Shown: positions 16,582 through 26,514, numbered from the stretch's first letter. The stretch is DNA of 64,000 nucleotides from Prauserella endophytica (GCF_005146945.1 NZ_SWMS01000030.1:1-64000), one strand, 5' to 3'. A program made the numbers and translations. Notes: a model not told the origin generated them from the sequence alone.

Positions 16582-16839
16582 ATGCTCCCGGGCATGCCAC
16601 ACGACAACATCACGCACAGCACCCACCGCAGCGCGCTGGCGCGCATCGCTGCCTTGCGGGATCACCCACTCAATAGCCGCGATAAGACTGTCTGGTGGGA
16701 CGTCGCCCATCGGATGCTGGCGCAGCACGCACCGAACGGCACCTCCCCGGCGGCCTGCGCTCGGTGCGAGAAGGTCTGGCCCTGCGATCTCGCGCAGGGA
16801 GTCATCGACGATCTGGAGCAGGGCCACCTCGGTTACTGA
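16582..16839 (+). CDS. Small hypothetical protein with Cys pair
   Basis: 85 aa from ATG 16582 (GGAG upstream; ATG 16594 possible). Contains AACARCEKVWPCDLAQ, a short Cys-X2-Cys...Cys pattern. Similar short proteins are common in actinobacteria, with unknown role. Transcribed divergently from the AlbA-type gene. Confidence 0.5.
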   Translation: MLPGMPHDNITHSTHRSALARIAALRDHPLNSRDKTVWWDVAHRMLAQHAPNGTSPAACARCEKVWPCDLAQGVIDDLEQGHLGY

Positions 16840-16915
16840 CCTCGCCGACGACCCGTCAGGGCTTCACCCTGCCTTCACTTAGTGACCGCTTAGCGACTCC
16901 CCGTACAGAAAAGTG

Positions 16916-16944
16916 TTGACTGATTCTGTCTACACATGTTTACA
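16916..16944 (+). promoter_or_regulatory. Promoter and operator of the secretion operon
   Basis: TTGACT (16916-16921), 17 bases, TTTACA (16939-16944). The -10 overlaps GTCTACACATGTTTAC (16928-16943), identical to 45547-45562 and a 14/16 match to the site in front of the HTH-ImmA operon. Confidence 0.7.
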
Positions 16945-16994
16945 GTTAGTGCGGGTGGAGGAGCAACAGCACTGGCACTACCGGGGGGTAGGCG

Positions 16995-17951
16995 ATGAAG
17001 GCGGCACTACGGTTCGGCGCGTTCGCCGTGATGTTGCTGCTGTTCCTGCTGGTCGCGGTGACCGGATCGCAGCAGCCACCGGCGTTGGGTGCGGGCATGA
17101 TGTGCTCGCCTGGGTTGGCGGGCGACGGGACGGTCGCCGGGTACGGCCCGGAGTCGCTGCAGATCGCGGGCGCGATCGTGGCGATCGGCAAGCAGCGGCA
17201 GTTGCCGCCGCGGGCGTGGCAGGTCGCGGTGCAGGCGGGGATGGCGGAATCCGGGCTGCGGAACCTGCCGCACGGGCACGCCGATTCCCTGGGTGTGTTC
17301 CAGATGCGCCCGTCGATGGGCTGGGGCAGCCCGGAGCAGCTGCTCAACGTCGAGTACCAGGTCAACAAGTTCTACGACGTGCTGCTCGATGTCGAGGGCT
17401 GGGAACAGATGCGCCCCGGCGAGGCGGCGCAGGCGGTGGAGCGCAGCGCGTATCCCGAGCGGTATCACGGGTTTGAGCAGGCGGCGCTGCAAGTCCTGGG
17501 CGCGGTCGAGGGCGTGCAGTGCCAGGCCGCCGACCCGGTCGCGACCGGCGGTGTGTTGTCGATGGCGCTGGAGCAGGTCGGTGTCCCCTACGCCTGGGGC
17601 GGCGGCACTCTGCAAGGTCCAGGGCCGGGCACCGGGCAGGACGCGGGCGTGGTCGGCTTCGATTGCAGCTCGCTGGTGCGTTTCGCCTATCACCAGGGCA
17701 CCGGCGGGCAGGTCACCTTGCCGCGCACGTCGCGTCAGCAGTACTCGGCGACCAGCGCCCGGGAGGTTCCCCCCGACCAGCTCGCGCCTGGGGACTTGTT
17801 GTTCTACGGCCCCTCTCCCGGGGGGATCCACCACGTGGCGATGTACGTGGGCGGCGAGCAGATGGTCGAGGCTCCGCAGTCGGGCATGACCGTGCGCGTC
17901 ACCCGGGTCCGCCTCGGCGGCGACTTCTTCCGCGCGACGCGGGTTCTGTAG
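16995..17951 (+). CDS. Conjugation cell-wall hydrolase (transglycosylase-like + NlpC/P60)
   Basis: 318 aa with an N-terminal signal/anchor helix. Residues ~50-150 look like a lytic-transglycosylase-like fold (AWQVAVQAGMAESGLRNLPH, SLGVFQMRPS). Residues ~190-318 are an NlpC/P60 peptidase with the catalytic Cys in VGFDCSSLVRFAY (~224) and His in GGIHHVAMYVG (~280). This two-domain enzyme is the VirB1-like wall opener of Gram-positive type IV secretion systems. First gene of the secretion cluster. Confidence 0.88.
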   Translation: MKAALRFGAFAVMLLLFLLVAVTGSQQPPALGAGMMCSPGLAGDGTVAGYGPESLQIAGAIVAIGKQRQLPPRAWQVAVQAGMAESGLRNLPHGHADSLGVFQMRPSMGWGSPEQLLNVEYQVNKFYDVLLDVEGWEQMRPGEAAQAVERSAYPERYHGFEQAALQVLGAVEGVQCQAADPVATGGVLSMALEQVGVPYAWGGGTLQGPGPGTGQDAGVVGFDCSSLVRFAYHQGTGGQVTLPRTSRQQYSATSAREVPPDQLAPGDLLFYGPSPGGIHHVAMYVGGEQMVEAPQSGMTVRVTRVRLGGDFFRATRVL

Positions 17952-17974
17952 GGGGACGGCAGATGACGATGCGG

Positions 17975-18568
17975 CTATCCGGCTTCGACTTCGGAGTTCA
18001 CCAGCCACTGCCCCGAGGGTTGCCGGGTCATTTCCAGCACGGTGCTGACCGGTTCCTCGGCGGGAAACGGCGGCTGCGTGGGGTTGATCTCGCAGGTGGT
18101 GACAGCGATGCCGTTGACCACCAGCCACTTGCTGATGTCGGTGCTCGGGGCTTCCTGCGAGGGCTGGGCCTGCAGGTCGCGCACGGTGCGCTCGCAGCGC
18201 TGCTGCTGGAACTGCGGCCAGGACGCGCCGCCACCACCACCGCGGTACTGCTTTTGCAGAGCGGTGTTCATCGTCGGGGTGACCAGTGGCGCCACCCGGG
18301 TGAGCCAGGCATCGGGGCCGGGGTCTGTGGCGTGCAGCGTGTGCTGGGCGGCGAGGAACTGGCGGGCAACGATGACCGGCTCGGGATAGTCCACGCTCTG
18401 ACTGCTGCTCGTGGTCGCGGGCGCAGCGGTGTGCTGCACGGTGACGGTCGGCGGGGGCGGGGCCGCACTGTCGCCGCCGCTGGCCCGGCCGAGCCAGAAC
18501 GCCCCGGCGACCACGGCCACGGCGAGCACCACCAGCGCGGTGATGGTGACGACGAGACGACGATTCAT
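17975..18568 (-). CDS. Single-pass membrane protein, VirB8/TcpC-like candidate
   Basis: 197 aa with an N-terminal membrane helix (LVVTITALVVLAVAVVAGAFWL), a Pro/Thr linker and a soluble outer domain ending in STVLEMTRQPSGQWLVNS. This topology matches VirB8/TcpC-like subunits and resembles the plus-strand protein at 19582. It is encoded on the minus strand inside an otherwise plus-strand cluster and so needs its own promoter. Confidence 0.55.
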   Translation of the reverse strand: MNRRLVVTITALVVLAVAVVAGAFWLGRASGGDSAAPPPPTVTVQHTAAPATTSSSQSVDYPEPVIVARQFLAAQHTLHATDPGPDAWLTRVAPLVTPTMNTALQKQYRGGGGGASWPQFQQQRCERTVRDLQAQPSQEAPSTDISKWLVVNGIAVTTCEINPTQPPFPAEEPVSTVLEMTRQPSGQWLVNSEVEAG

Positions 18569-18705
18569 GGCTCCCCCTTCCCGCTGCGCTGCCAGCGCAG
18601 CGGTGTGTGTGCGCGATCGCTGAGCGTGGCGCTCCCCTGCGCCGTTTCTACCAGGAGTTTCTCACCGCGCCGTGGCGCGGACGCGCGAGTCGGGAAGGAG
18701 CTGGC

Positions 18706-19260
18706 ATGAGAGAACCCATCGTCAGCGGTGTCGCCGGCGGGGTCGGCACCCGCAGCGTGGCGGTCGCGCTGGGCGTGGGCGCGTATCCACCGGGCATGCA
18801 CCGGCCCTGCGACCTGCTGGTGTGCCGGGCGACGGTGTACTCGGTGGGACTGGCCGAGCGGCACATCGCCGCGGTCGCGGGCTCCCCGGTCCTGGCGGTG
18901 GTGGTGGAGGCCGAAGGGGTGCCCCGGGCGGTGCGGGCGAAGCTGAAAATGCTCGCCCCGCACACCGAAGGCATGGTCAAGGTGCCGTGGGTGCCGCGCT
19001 GGCGCGAGGTCAGCAACCCCTACGCCGAAGCGTCCCAGCTGGCGTTCCGCCCGGCCGACACCGTGCCCAAGCACCTGCGGGACTACCACGCCGCGATGGT
19101 GTCGCTCGTGCGGCTGGTGCGCCCACTGGTGGCGGTGTCGGCGCCTCCGGGACTGCGCCCGCCCCCTAATCCCCGCGCCAGCGAACCCCGCCAGGCCCCA
19201 CCTCAGGTGCAGCACATCGCGCTGCCTTTCCACTCGATCACGACCGCAGGAGGTCACTGA
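18706..19260 (+). CDS. Conjugation-cluster protein of unknown function
   Basis: 184 aa from ATG 18706, which has AAGGAG upstream. No membrane segment and no motif recognised; the C-terminus is Pro/Arg-rich. It overlaps the next gene (TGATG), so it is part of the secretion operon. Confidence 0.6.
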   Translation: MREPIVSGVAGGVGTRSVAVALGVGAYPPGMHRPCDLLVCRATVYSVGLAERHIAAVAGSPVLAVVVEAEGVPRAVRAKLKMLAPHTEGMVKVPWVPRWREVSNPYAEASQLAFRPADTVPKHLRDYHAAMVSLVRLVRPLVAVSAPPGLRPPPNPRASEPRQAPPQVQHIALPFHSITTAGGH

Positions 19261-19559
19261 TGTCCATGCTCACTGTCGCCGCCGACTACGCCACGGCGTT
19301 CCTCGCGCAGCCGCCGAACCCGGGACCACAGCCGCCGCCGGGGTTGGAGAACTTCGGTAACTCGCTGATCTCCTGGATCAAGTGGGGCGTCCTGGTCGCG
19401 GGAATGGTCGGCATCCTCGCCTCCGCGATCATGGTCATCGTCGGCCGCCGGGGCCGCAATGAGGTGGCCGTGCAGGGATTCATGGGCGTGGGCTACGGCC
19501 TCGTCGGTCTCGCTATCGCCAGTGTCGCCGCCGTTCTGGTCGGCGCGTTCGCGCTGTAA
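19260..19559 (+). CDS. Small two-helix membrane protein (VirB2/TrbC-like)
   Basis: 99 aa with AGGAGGTC before the start. A Pro-rich N-terminal part is followed by two hydrophobic helices (WIKWGVLVAGMVGILASAIM and GYGLVGLAIASVAAVLVGAF) linked by a basic loop. This is the plan of pilin-like VirB2/TrbC subunits. The position before the VirB6-like gene agrees. Confidence 0.7.
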   Translation: MSMLTVAADYATAFLAQPPNPGPQPPPGLENFGNSLISWIKWGVLVAGMVGILASAIMVIVGRRGRNEVAVQGFMGVGYGLVGLAIASVAAVLVGAFAL

Positions 19560-19581
19560 CTCACGAGAGGAGGCCACTGCC

Positions 19582-20271
19582 GTGGCCAGTCTGGACAACC
19601 CCACTCCGTCCCGGCGTCGGCCGGTCCTGCTGGCTGTCGCCGTCGTGGTGATCGTGGTGCTCGGGGTCGCCGCGTTCTTCTGGGGCCGCGACAGCGGCAC
19701 CGTCGCCGCGCCCCCGCCTGGCGAGGCCTCGCCCCAGCCGGGGACGCTGCCGTCCTCACCGGACACCGCTGTGCCCACCACCGCGCCGCAGGACGTGCGG
19801 TGGGAGCTGTATCAGGGAGTGGCGGTGCCCATGTCGGACACGCACGGGCCTTCGTCCACCGACGGTGCGGTGGCCAGCGGCTACGCCCACACCCCGACCG
19901 GCGCGCTCATCGCGAGCGTGCAGATCGTCTACCGCCTGGCCCTGGCTCCGGCCGATCAGTGGCGCGCGGTCGCTGAGCAGCAGGTGACCGGCCCGGACAA
20001 GGCGAAGTTCCTCGCGCAACTCGCCGAGGTCGACCGCGGGCAGACCGATCCCCGGATCCAGCAGATCGCCGGGTTCCGGATCGTCAGCTACGACGCGCAG
20101 ACCGCAGTGATCGAGACCGCCAGCGGCTCGGTCGGCAAGTACACCGTCGGCACCCAGGTCATGCGGTGGGAGAACGGCGACTGGCGGCTGCACATGAGCG
20201 ACGCCGAGCACTCCACCGCCCGCGTGTCGCCGGACCTGTCCGGCTTCGTTCCCTGGAGTGGGGTGAAGTAG
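19582..20271 (+). CDS. VirB8/TcpC-like membrane protein
   Basis: 229 aa from GTG 19582 with GAGGAGG upstream. One N-terminal membrane helix (VLLAVAVVVIVVLGVAAFFW), a linker, then an extracellular domain of ~180 residues ending in YTVGTQVMRWENGDWRLHMS, typical of the NTF2-like fold of VirB8/TcpC subunits. It would scaffold the secretion channel. Confidence 0.65.
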   Translation: MASLDNPTPSRRRPVLLAVAVVVIVVLGVAAFFWGRDSGTVAAPPPGEASPQPGTLPSSPDTAVPTTAPQDVRWELYQGVAVPMSDTHGPSSTDGAVASGYAHTPTGALIASVQIVYRLALAPADQWRAVAEQQVTGPDKAKFLAQLAEVDRGQTDPRIQQIAGFRIVSYDAQTAVIETASGSVGKYTVGTQVMRWENGDWRLHMSDAEHSTARVSPDLSGFVPWSGVK

Positions 20272-21702
20272 ATGCCCAGCCCGTGTGACATTCCCGGCGT
20301 CAACCTGGTCTGCGACGCGGCAGGCGACGCCGCCAGCAACGTCGCGGCGTCGGCGTTCACTTCGATGGCCGAGTCCGCCGGCACCTGGGCCGGGGAAATG
20401 GTCGTGCACGCGATGACCTGGTGGGTACAGACCCCCAGCGTCGACCCCAACACCGACGCCGTGCGCACCGCGCAGCAGTGGACCCTGCCGATCGTCGGGT
20501 TCATGCTGGTCGGCTCGGTGCTGTGGCAGTGCGCCCGGCTGATCGTCAGCCGCAAGAAAGACCCGCTGCTCAACATCGGCATCGGCCTCGTGCGCTACAC
20601 CGTCATCGTCACCATCGGGCTGGTGGTGCTGGCCGGGGCGATCCAGGCCGGAGACGCGCTCGCTTCGGCGATGATGAACAACGCCGCCGAGAACTTCGGC
20701 AACCGGATGAAAGGGCTGATGACCCGCGAGATCATCCAGAACCCGTTCGGGCTGCTGGTCCTCGGTCTGCTGTTGGGGCTGATCGCCCTGGTGCAGTGGA
20801 TCATCGGATTCCTGCGCCAAGCCGGGATCCTGATCCTGGCGGCGATGATCCCGCTGGCCGCGTCCGGCTCACTCAACGACTCCACCAAGACGTGGTGGCC
20901 GAAGCTGGCGACGGCCTCGCTGGCGCTGGTGGCCTACAAGCCGATGGCCGCGTTCATCTACATGATCGGGTTCACGTTCATGGGTGAGGGCCAGGATCTC
21001 GCCACGGTGATGGTCGGCGTCATGGTGCTGTTCCTCGCGCTGTTCGCGCTGCCCGCGCTGCTGAAATTCTTCTCCTGGGCCGAAACCCGCGTCTCCGGCG
21101 GCGGTGGCGGTGGCGCCGCGTTCGCCGGGGCGGCGGGCGCGGTCGCGATGGCCGCCTCCGGCGGCGGTGGTGGTTCGTCCTCGGCCCCGGCGATGGCCAG
21201 CGCGATGCAGGCCACCGGTCCCGGATCGCAGGGCGGCAGTGCGGGCGCGTTCGGCGCGATCCCCGGCGCCCCCAGCGGTTCCTCCGGATCGTCCGGGGCG
21301 TCCGGGGCCGCCAGCTCCCCTGGAGGCGGACCGGGCAGCGGTCCCGCCGGCGGGGGCACTTCCACCAGTCCCAGCCACAGCTCTGCCACGGGCGGATCGA
21401 CGCCCGGCGCCGCCGGGGAGTCCGGCGCCCAGGGCAGTGGCCAGCCCGGGAGCGGCGGCGCCACCACCCCGCTGTCCACTCCCTCCCCCGCTCCCAGTGG
21501 CGCCCCGGCCGCCAGCGCCACTGGGAGCCCCGGGGCCAGCCCCGCCGCCACGTCCGGTGCCTCGGGCGCGGCCGCCGGTGGGGCTGCCGCAGCGGGCCCG
21601 GCCGGCGCGGCCGTCACCGCGGGTCAGCAGGGCTATCAGGCCACCCAGGCCGCCGCGAACGAGATGACTAGCAGTCAGGACGATGAAGGGGGCCAGCGAT
21701 GA
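20272..21702 (+). CDS. VirB6/TrbL-like channel protein
   Basis: 476 aa starting directly after the previous stop. Residues ~1-275 have five to six membrane helices. Residues ~280-460 are an extreme Gly/Ser/Ala/Pro low-complexity tail, common in actinobacterial TrbL-like proteins. It would form the inner-membrane channel. It overlaps the next gene by four bases. Confidence 0.8.
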   Translation: MPSPCDIPGVNLVCDAAGDAASNVAASAFTSMAESAGTWAGEMVVHAMTWWVQTPSVDPNTDAVRTAQQWTLPIVGFMLVGSVLWQCARLIVSRKKDPLLNIGIGLVRYTVIVTIGLVVLAGAIQAGDALASAMMNNAAENFGNRMKGLMTREIIQNPFGLLVLGLLLGLIALVQWIIGFLRQAGILILAAMIPLAASGSLNDSTKTWWPKLATASLALVAYKPMAAFIYMIGFTFMGEGQDLATVMVGVMVLFLALFALPALLKFFSWAETRVSGGGGGGAAFAGAAGAVAMAASGGGGGSSSAPAMASAMQATGPGSQGGSAGAFGAIPGAPSGSSGSSGASGAASSPGGGPGSGPAGGGTSTSPSHSSATGGSTPGAAGESGAQGSGQPGSGGATTPLSTPSPAPSGAPAASATGSPGASPAATSGASGAAAGGAAAAGPAGAAVTAGQQGYQATQAAANEMTSSQDDEGGQR

Positions 21703-23177
21703 GCACGCAGACCGTGACCTACGGGCACTGGCGGCGGGCGCGAGGGCTGGGGATCGGGCAGCTGAGCATGGGGCAGACGCTGACACTGTTCGGCTGCATC
21801 CTCGTGCCGCTGCTGTGGATTTATCTGTTCGGGATCGTCTCCGCACTCCCGGCAGTCGGCGTGGCCACGGTGACCACGCTGCTGCTGGTGGTGCGCGTTC
21901 GGGGCACCACCCCGGCCGACGTCATCATGCGCGCCGCCCGGTTCGGCCTGGCACGCAGCAAACGCTGGTCCGATCTTTCCGGTGGAGTCCTGACCGACCA
22001 CCCACGCCGCCACGACCTGCCTGGGGTGATGGCCCCGATGGTGCCGCTGTCGGCCGACGACGGGCGCGGCGGCAAACAAGGGCTGCTGTGGCACCGCCGC
22101 TCCGGCTACCTGACGGTGGTGCTGCCGGTGAGCCCGCTGGGCATCGAGCTGGCCGATCCACGCGAGGCCGAGCAGTGGGTCGCCAACTGGGGCGGCTTCC
22201 TCGCCGATCTCGGCTACCGGCCGATGGTGCGCCACGTCGCGGTCACCGTCGACACTTATCCCTCCGGCGGCGCGACCAGCCGTGACTACATCGCCGAACG
22301 CATCCAGCCGGACTCGCCCCCGGCCGCGCAGGCGGTCATGCGGGAACTGATCCAGATGACCCCGGCCAGCATCGCCGACGTCGACACCCGCATTTCCATC
22401 ACCTTCGACCCCGCGGCGGCGAACCCGAAACCGCAGAACCTCCTGGACGCGGTCGCGGAGGTGACCCGCTGGCTGCCCGGGATCGAGCAGATGCTCGGCC
22501 CGTGCGGGATCGCGCTGACCGGGCGGCTGACCGCGCAGCAGCTCGTCGCGTCACTGCGCACCGCCTACGACCCGGCTTCCCGCGCCGACGTGTCCCGCGC
22601 CAGCAGCACCCCGCAGGCCGGGGAACTGGTGCGCTGGGAAGAAGCCGGACCGGTGCGGGCGGGCGAGGAATGGGACTACTGGCGCCATGACTCGGCGGTG
22701 TCGGTGGCGTGGGCGCTGTCGGAAGCCCCGCGCCAGGCCGTCATGTCCCGGGTCCTGCTGCCGCTGGTCGCCCCCGGCCCCTACGCCCGGCGCGTCACGC
22801 TGCTCTACGAACCGTTCCCGGCCGAGGAAGCCGCCGCCCGCCTGGAAGCCGAGGTCACCAACACCGCCGTGCGCAGGCTGTGGCGGTCCAAGACCAAACG
22901 CGACGAAACCCAGCGCGACCGCGACGACGAAGCCCGCGCGATGCAGGCCACCCGCGAGGAATCCGCCGGCGCCGGGGTCGGGCGCTTCACCCTCTACGCG
23001 TCGACCTCCGTGCCCAGCGTCGACCAGCTGCCCGCCGCGATCGCCGACGTCGAACAGCGCGCGGGGCAGGCCAAGATCCGGCTGCGCCGCCTGCGTGGGG
23101 CGCATGCCGCCGGATTCGCCGCTGCCCTCGGGATGGGCATCAACCCGACCGTGCTGGCCACCAAAGCACACCGCTGA
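21699..23177 (+). CDS. SCO6880-family secretion protein
   Basis: 492 aa. Two membrane helices near residues 27-70 (TLFGCILVPLLWIYLFGIV...) are followed by a large cytoplasmic domain without Walker motifs. This is the SCO6880 family, typical of actinobacterial conjugative systems. It is thought to act like VirB3 fused to the N-terminal part of VirB4, with the ATPase part encoded by the next gene. Confidence 0.82.
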   Translation: MSTQTVTYGHWRRARGLGIGQLSMGQTLTLFGCILVPLLWIYLFGIVSALPAVGVATVTTLLLVVRVRGTTPADVIMRAARFGLARSKRWSDLSGGVLTDHPRRHDLPGVMAPMVPLSADDGRGGKQGLLWHRRSGYLTVVLPVSPLGIELADPREAEQWVANWGGFLADLGYRPMVRHVAVTVDTYPSGGATSRDYIAERIQPDSPPAAQAVMRELIQMTPASIADVDTRISITFDPAAANPKPQNLLDAVAEVTRWLPGIEQMLGPCGIALTGRLTAQQLVASLRTAYDPASRADVSRASSTPQAGELVRWEEAGPVRAGEEWDYWRHDSAVSVAWALSEAPRQAVMSRVLLPLVAPGPYARRVTLLYEPFPAEEAAARLEAEVTNTAVRRLWRSKTKRDETQRDRDDEARAMQATREESAGAGVGRFTLYASTSVPSVDQLPAAIADVEQRAGQAKIRLRRLRGAHAAGFAAALGMGINPTVLATKAHR

Positions 23178-23197
23178 TCTCGGGGAGGGCACCACAC

Positions 23198-24766
23198 ATG
23201 GTCATGCACACCGACACCACAATCGATGCGGGCACCGCACCGCAGACTCCCGCCACCGCAGGGCGCAAGGCCCGTCCACACGCGACTCACCTGGAACTGG
23301 CCACCGCTCCGGGGATCGTGTCGCCGGAGCGGGCGTGGGAGATCTACCGCCACCGCCCGCAGCCCCGCTGGTGGGGCTGGGCCACCTCTGGTGGCGGCCG
23401 CGCCGCGAACGTGGAGGAAGGGGCGCTGTATCAGGGCACCACCGCGCAGGTCTGCGGGCTGTATCCGTTCGCGTCCGGTTCCGGGGCCGCGCCGCGCGGG
23501 GTGCCGATCGGGCGGCACATGTACACCGCCGAACCGATCGGGCTCGACCCCGGTGAGTGGGTCACCTCCGGTCTGATCTCCAACACCGGCGTGTGGGTGC
23601 AGGGCCAGCCCGGCATCGGCAAGTCCACCATCGTCAAACGCCTCGCCACCGGGCTGTCCGCGTTCGGGTTCTACCTCGCCATCCCCGGGGACGTGAAAGG
23701 CGAGTACTCCGCGCTGGTGGACTCCCTCGGCGGGCGGGTGTGGCGCATTGGGCGAGGCCTGCATTCGCTCAACCCGCTCGACGGCGGCCCGCTGCGCGAC
23801 GCGCTGCGCCACGCCAGCGGTGTCGAACGCGACCGGCTCGCCGAAACGCTGCGGGCCCGGCAGATCTCGCTACTGGAAGCGCTGATCGTGATCGTGCGCC
23901 GGGCGGGGATGACCGTCACCGAACGGGTCGTGCTCGGCACCGCGCTCGACGCCGCCGCCCGTCAGGCCTCCCCGGGCGAACCGACGATCCCGGATGTGCT
24001 GCGCGGGCTGGACGACCCGCCCGACGACCTGCTGTCGGTGTCGGCGTGCGACACGCCCGCCCAGTTCCGCCGCGACCAGCGCGAGCTGCGGAACTCGTTG
24101 CGGCTGCTCGTCAATGGCGCGATCCGGGGCCTGTTCGACCGGGAATCCACTGTGCACGCCGACCTGTCCACCCCGGCGATGTCGCTGGATCTGTCGGCGC
24201 TGGAAGACGACGACGATGACGTGATCGCCGCCGCGATGCTGTGCTCCTGGTCCTGGTCGGCGGCGATGATCGACGCCGCCCGCTCCAGCGGCGCGCACCG
24301 CAACGTGGTGCAAATCCAGGACGAGCTGTGGCGGGCGCTGCGCGTCGCGCCCGGACTGGTCGAGCGCTCCGACGCCCTGACCCGGATGAACCGGCACAAA
24401 GGCGTCGTGCAGATCCAGGTCACCCACTCCCTCGACGACCTCGAAGCGCTGCCCACCGAAGCCGACCGCGCCAAAGCCCGTGGCATGGCCGGGCGCAACA
24501 ACATCATGATCCTCGGCGGGATGCCCGCCGGGGAGATGGACTCCCTCGGCAACATCGTCAACGTCACCAGCCGCGAATCCAGCCTCGTGTCCAGCTGGGC
24601 CGCCCCACCGACCTGGGTCGCCGGAGGCAAGCACCCTGGCCGGGGCCGCTACCTGATCAAGTCCGGGCAGCGCATCGGCCTGCCGGTGGAGATGACTCTG
24701 ACCGCGAGCGAGCTGCAGCTCTACAACACCGACACCGCCTGGCAGAAGAAGAAGGAGCCACGATGA
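23198..24766 (+). CDS. VirB4-like conjugation ATPase
   Basis: 522 aa from ATG 23198 with GGGGAGG upstream. Walker A is GQPGIGKST (~137-145) and the Walker B region VVQIQDELWRAL lies near residue 370; a late RGMAGRNNIMIL segment fits the family. It would power pilus or channel assembly. Its stop overlaps the coupling-protein start. Confidence 0.88.
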   Translation: MVMHTDTTIDAGTAPQTPATAGRKARPHATHLELATAPGIVSPERAWEIYRHRPQPRWWGWATSGGGRAANVEEGALYQGTTAQVCGLYPFASGSGAAPRGVPIGRHMYTAEPIGLDPGEWVTSGLISNTGVWVQGQPGIGKSTIVKRLATGLSAFGFYLAIPGDVKGEYSALVDSLGGRVWRIGRGLHSLNPLDGGPLRDALRHASGVERDRLAETLRARQISLLEALIVIVRRAGMTVTERVVLGTALDAAARQASPGEPTIPDVLRGLDDPPDDLLSVSACDTPAQFRRDQRELRNSLRLLVNGAIRGLFDRESTVHADLSTPAMSLDLSALEDDDDDVIAAAMLCSWSWSAAMIDAARSSGAHRNVVQIQDELWRALRVAPGLVERSDALTRMNRHKGVVQIQVTHSLDDLEALPTEADRAKARGMAGRNNIMILGGMPAGEMDSLGNIVNVTSRESSLVSSWAAPPTWVAGGKHPGRGRYLIKSGQRIGLPVEMTLTASELQLYNTDTAWQKKKEPR

Positions 24767-26514
24767 TGGCCACCTCTCGCGCCGCCGGCGCGACCGATCC
24801 CGGGCCCGCCGTCCTCTTCGGCAGCATCGGCGCCGTCCTCGCGCTGGTCGGCGGGACCTGGCTGGCCGCGAAACTCGGGGTCGCGTTCGGTGACCCGCCC
24901 ACCGACGTGCCCGCCAACCCGCTGACCTACGTCATCCAGCTCGTCGTCGGCAAAGCTGCCTGGCCCGGCGTGGCGGCGACCGTGTCCGCCGCGGTCCTGC
25001 TCGTGCTGCTCACCGCCCTGGCAACCCTCATCGGGGCCGGGGTGCAGCGCTGGCAGAGCCGGGACCGCAGCATCGACGGCCGCGCCCGCCACCTCGCCGG
25101 ACGCAGCGAAGTGCGGGACCTGGCACCGAAAGCGGCGGCCGCCACCGCCGCGCGGCTGCGACCGGGCGGCGTCGGCGACGATCGCGCCGACCACGGCATC
25201 GACCTGGGCAGCCTCGTCAACGGCGGCAAGGACGTGCTGGCTTCCTGGGAGGACACCCTCATCCTCATCGCCGGTCCCCGCCGGATGAAATCCACCTGCT
25301 ACGTCATTCCGGCCGTGGTCAACGCCCCCGGCCCGGCGGTCGCGACCAGCAACAAACGCGACGTTCACGACGCCACCCGCGAGGTCCGCGCCCACCACGG
25401 CCGCATCTGGTGTTTCGACCCGCAGCAGATCGTCGGGGTCGAACCCGACTTCTGGTTCAACCCCCTGGCCGAGGTGCGCACCATCGACCACGCCCGCGAA
25501 CTCGCCTCCCATTTCGCGATGGGCGTGCGCTCGGCCAGCGCCCGCAGCGACGCCTACTTCGACCCGGAGGGCGAAAGCCTGCTGGCGCGGCTGTTCCTCG
25601 CCGCCGCCCGGGGCCGCGGCACCCTGCTCGACGCGTACCGGTGGCTGCAAAACCCTTACGACACCACCCCCGTGCTGCAGTTGCGCCACGCCGCCGACGT
25701 CGCGTCCGCCGACGCGCTGGAGGCGACCAGCCAGCTCGCCGACAAACAACGCGACGGCGTGTACGGCACGGCCCGCTCGTTCGTGCGGTGCCTGGAAAAC
25801 CCCGACATCACCCGCTGGGTCACCCCACCGGCACGGCCACTGTCACAGTTCGACCCGGCCACGTTCGCGTCCTCCCGCGACACCGTCTACTCCCTGTCCG
25901 AAGAGGGCGAGGGCAGCGCCGGGCCGCTGGTCGCCGCACTGACACAGTCCATCTTCAACGCCGGACGCCGCCAGGCCACGCAATCCCCCGGCGGGCGTCT
26001 CGACCCGCCCCTGGTGTCGGTGCTCGACGAGGCCGCCAACGTCGTCCGCCTGCGGAAGTTGCCGTCCCAGTACAGCCACTTCGGGTCCCAGGGGCTGCCG
26101 GTGATGACGGTGCTGCAGTCGTGGTCGCAGGGCACCGAAGTGTGGGGCGAGGCCGGGATGAAAGCGCTCTGGGGCGCCTCCACCGTCCGCCTCTACGGCG
26201 GCGGTGCGGCCGAAGCACAGTGGCTGGAGTCGCTGTCACAGCTCATCGGCGAGTACGACCGCGACACCACCTCCTACTCCTACGACGGGCGCGGCAGCCG
26301 TTCCCGCTCCGTCGCCTCGCGCCGCGAACGGATCTACTCCCCCGCCGACCTGGCCAGCCTGCCCCGCGGCCGCGCGATCGGGCTGATCGCCGGGCACCGC
26401 CCGCTGCTGCTGCAGGCACGCCCATGGATGGACGGACCCCACGCCGAGGCGATCGAGGCCTCCCGTCAGTTGTGGGACCCCAACCTCGACACCACTGGGA
26501 CCGGACCGCGATGA
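24763..26514 (+). CDS. VirD4/TraG-type coupling ATPase
   Basis: 583 aa from ATG 24763 (ATGA overlap). Two N-terminal membrane helices, then Walker A GPRRMKST (~171-178) and Walker B LVSVLDEAANVVRL (~416). The family normally has GxxxxGKS/T; here Met replaces Gly before Lys, a variant seen in Gram-positive TraG-like proteins. It would bring the relaxase-DNA complex to the channel. Confidence 0.87.
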   Translation: MMATSRAAGATDPGPAVLFGSIGAVLALVGGTWLAAKLGVAFGDPPTDVPANPLTYVIQLVVGKAAWPGVAATVSAAVLLVLLTALATLIGAGVQRWQSRDRSIDGRARHLAGRSEVRDLAPKAAAATAARLRPGGVGDDRADHGIDLGSLVNGGKDVLASWEDTLILIAGPRRMKSTCYVIPAVVNAPGPAVATSNKRDVHDATREVRAHHGRIWCFDPQQIVGVEPDFWFNPLAEVRTIDHARELASHFAMGVRSASARSDAYFDPEGESLLARLFLAAARGRGTLLDAYRWLQNPYDTTPVLQLRHAADVASADALEATSQLADKQRDGVYGTARSFVRCLENPDITRWVTPPARPLSQFDPATFASSRDTVYSLSEEGEGSAGPLVAALTQSIFNAGRRQATQSPGGRLDPPLVSVLDEAANVVRLRKLPSQYSHFGSQGLPVMTVLQSWSQGTEVWGEAGMKALWGASTVRLYGGGAAEAQWLESLSQLIGEYDRDTTSYSYDGRGSRSRSVASRRERIYSPADLASLPRGRAIGLIAGHRPLLLQARPWMDGPHAEAIEASRQLWDPNLDTTGTGPR

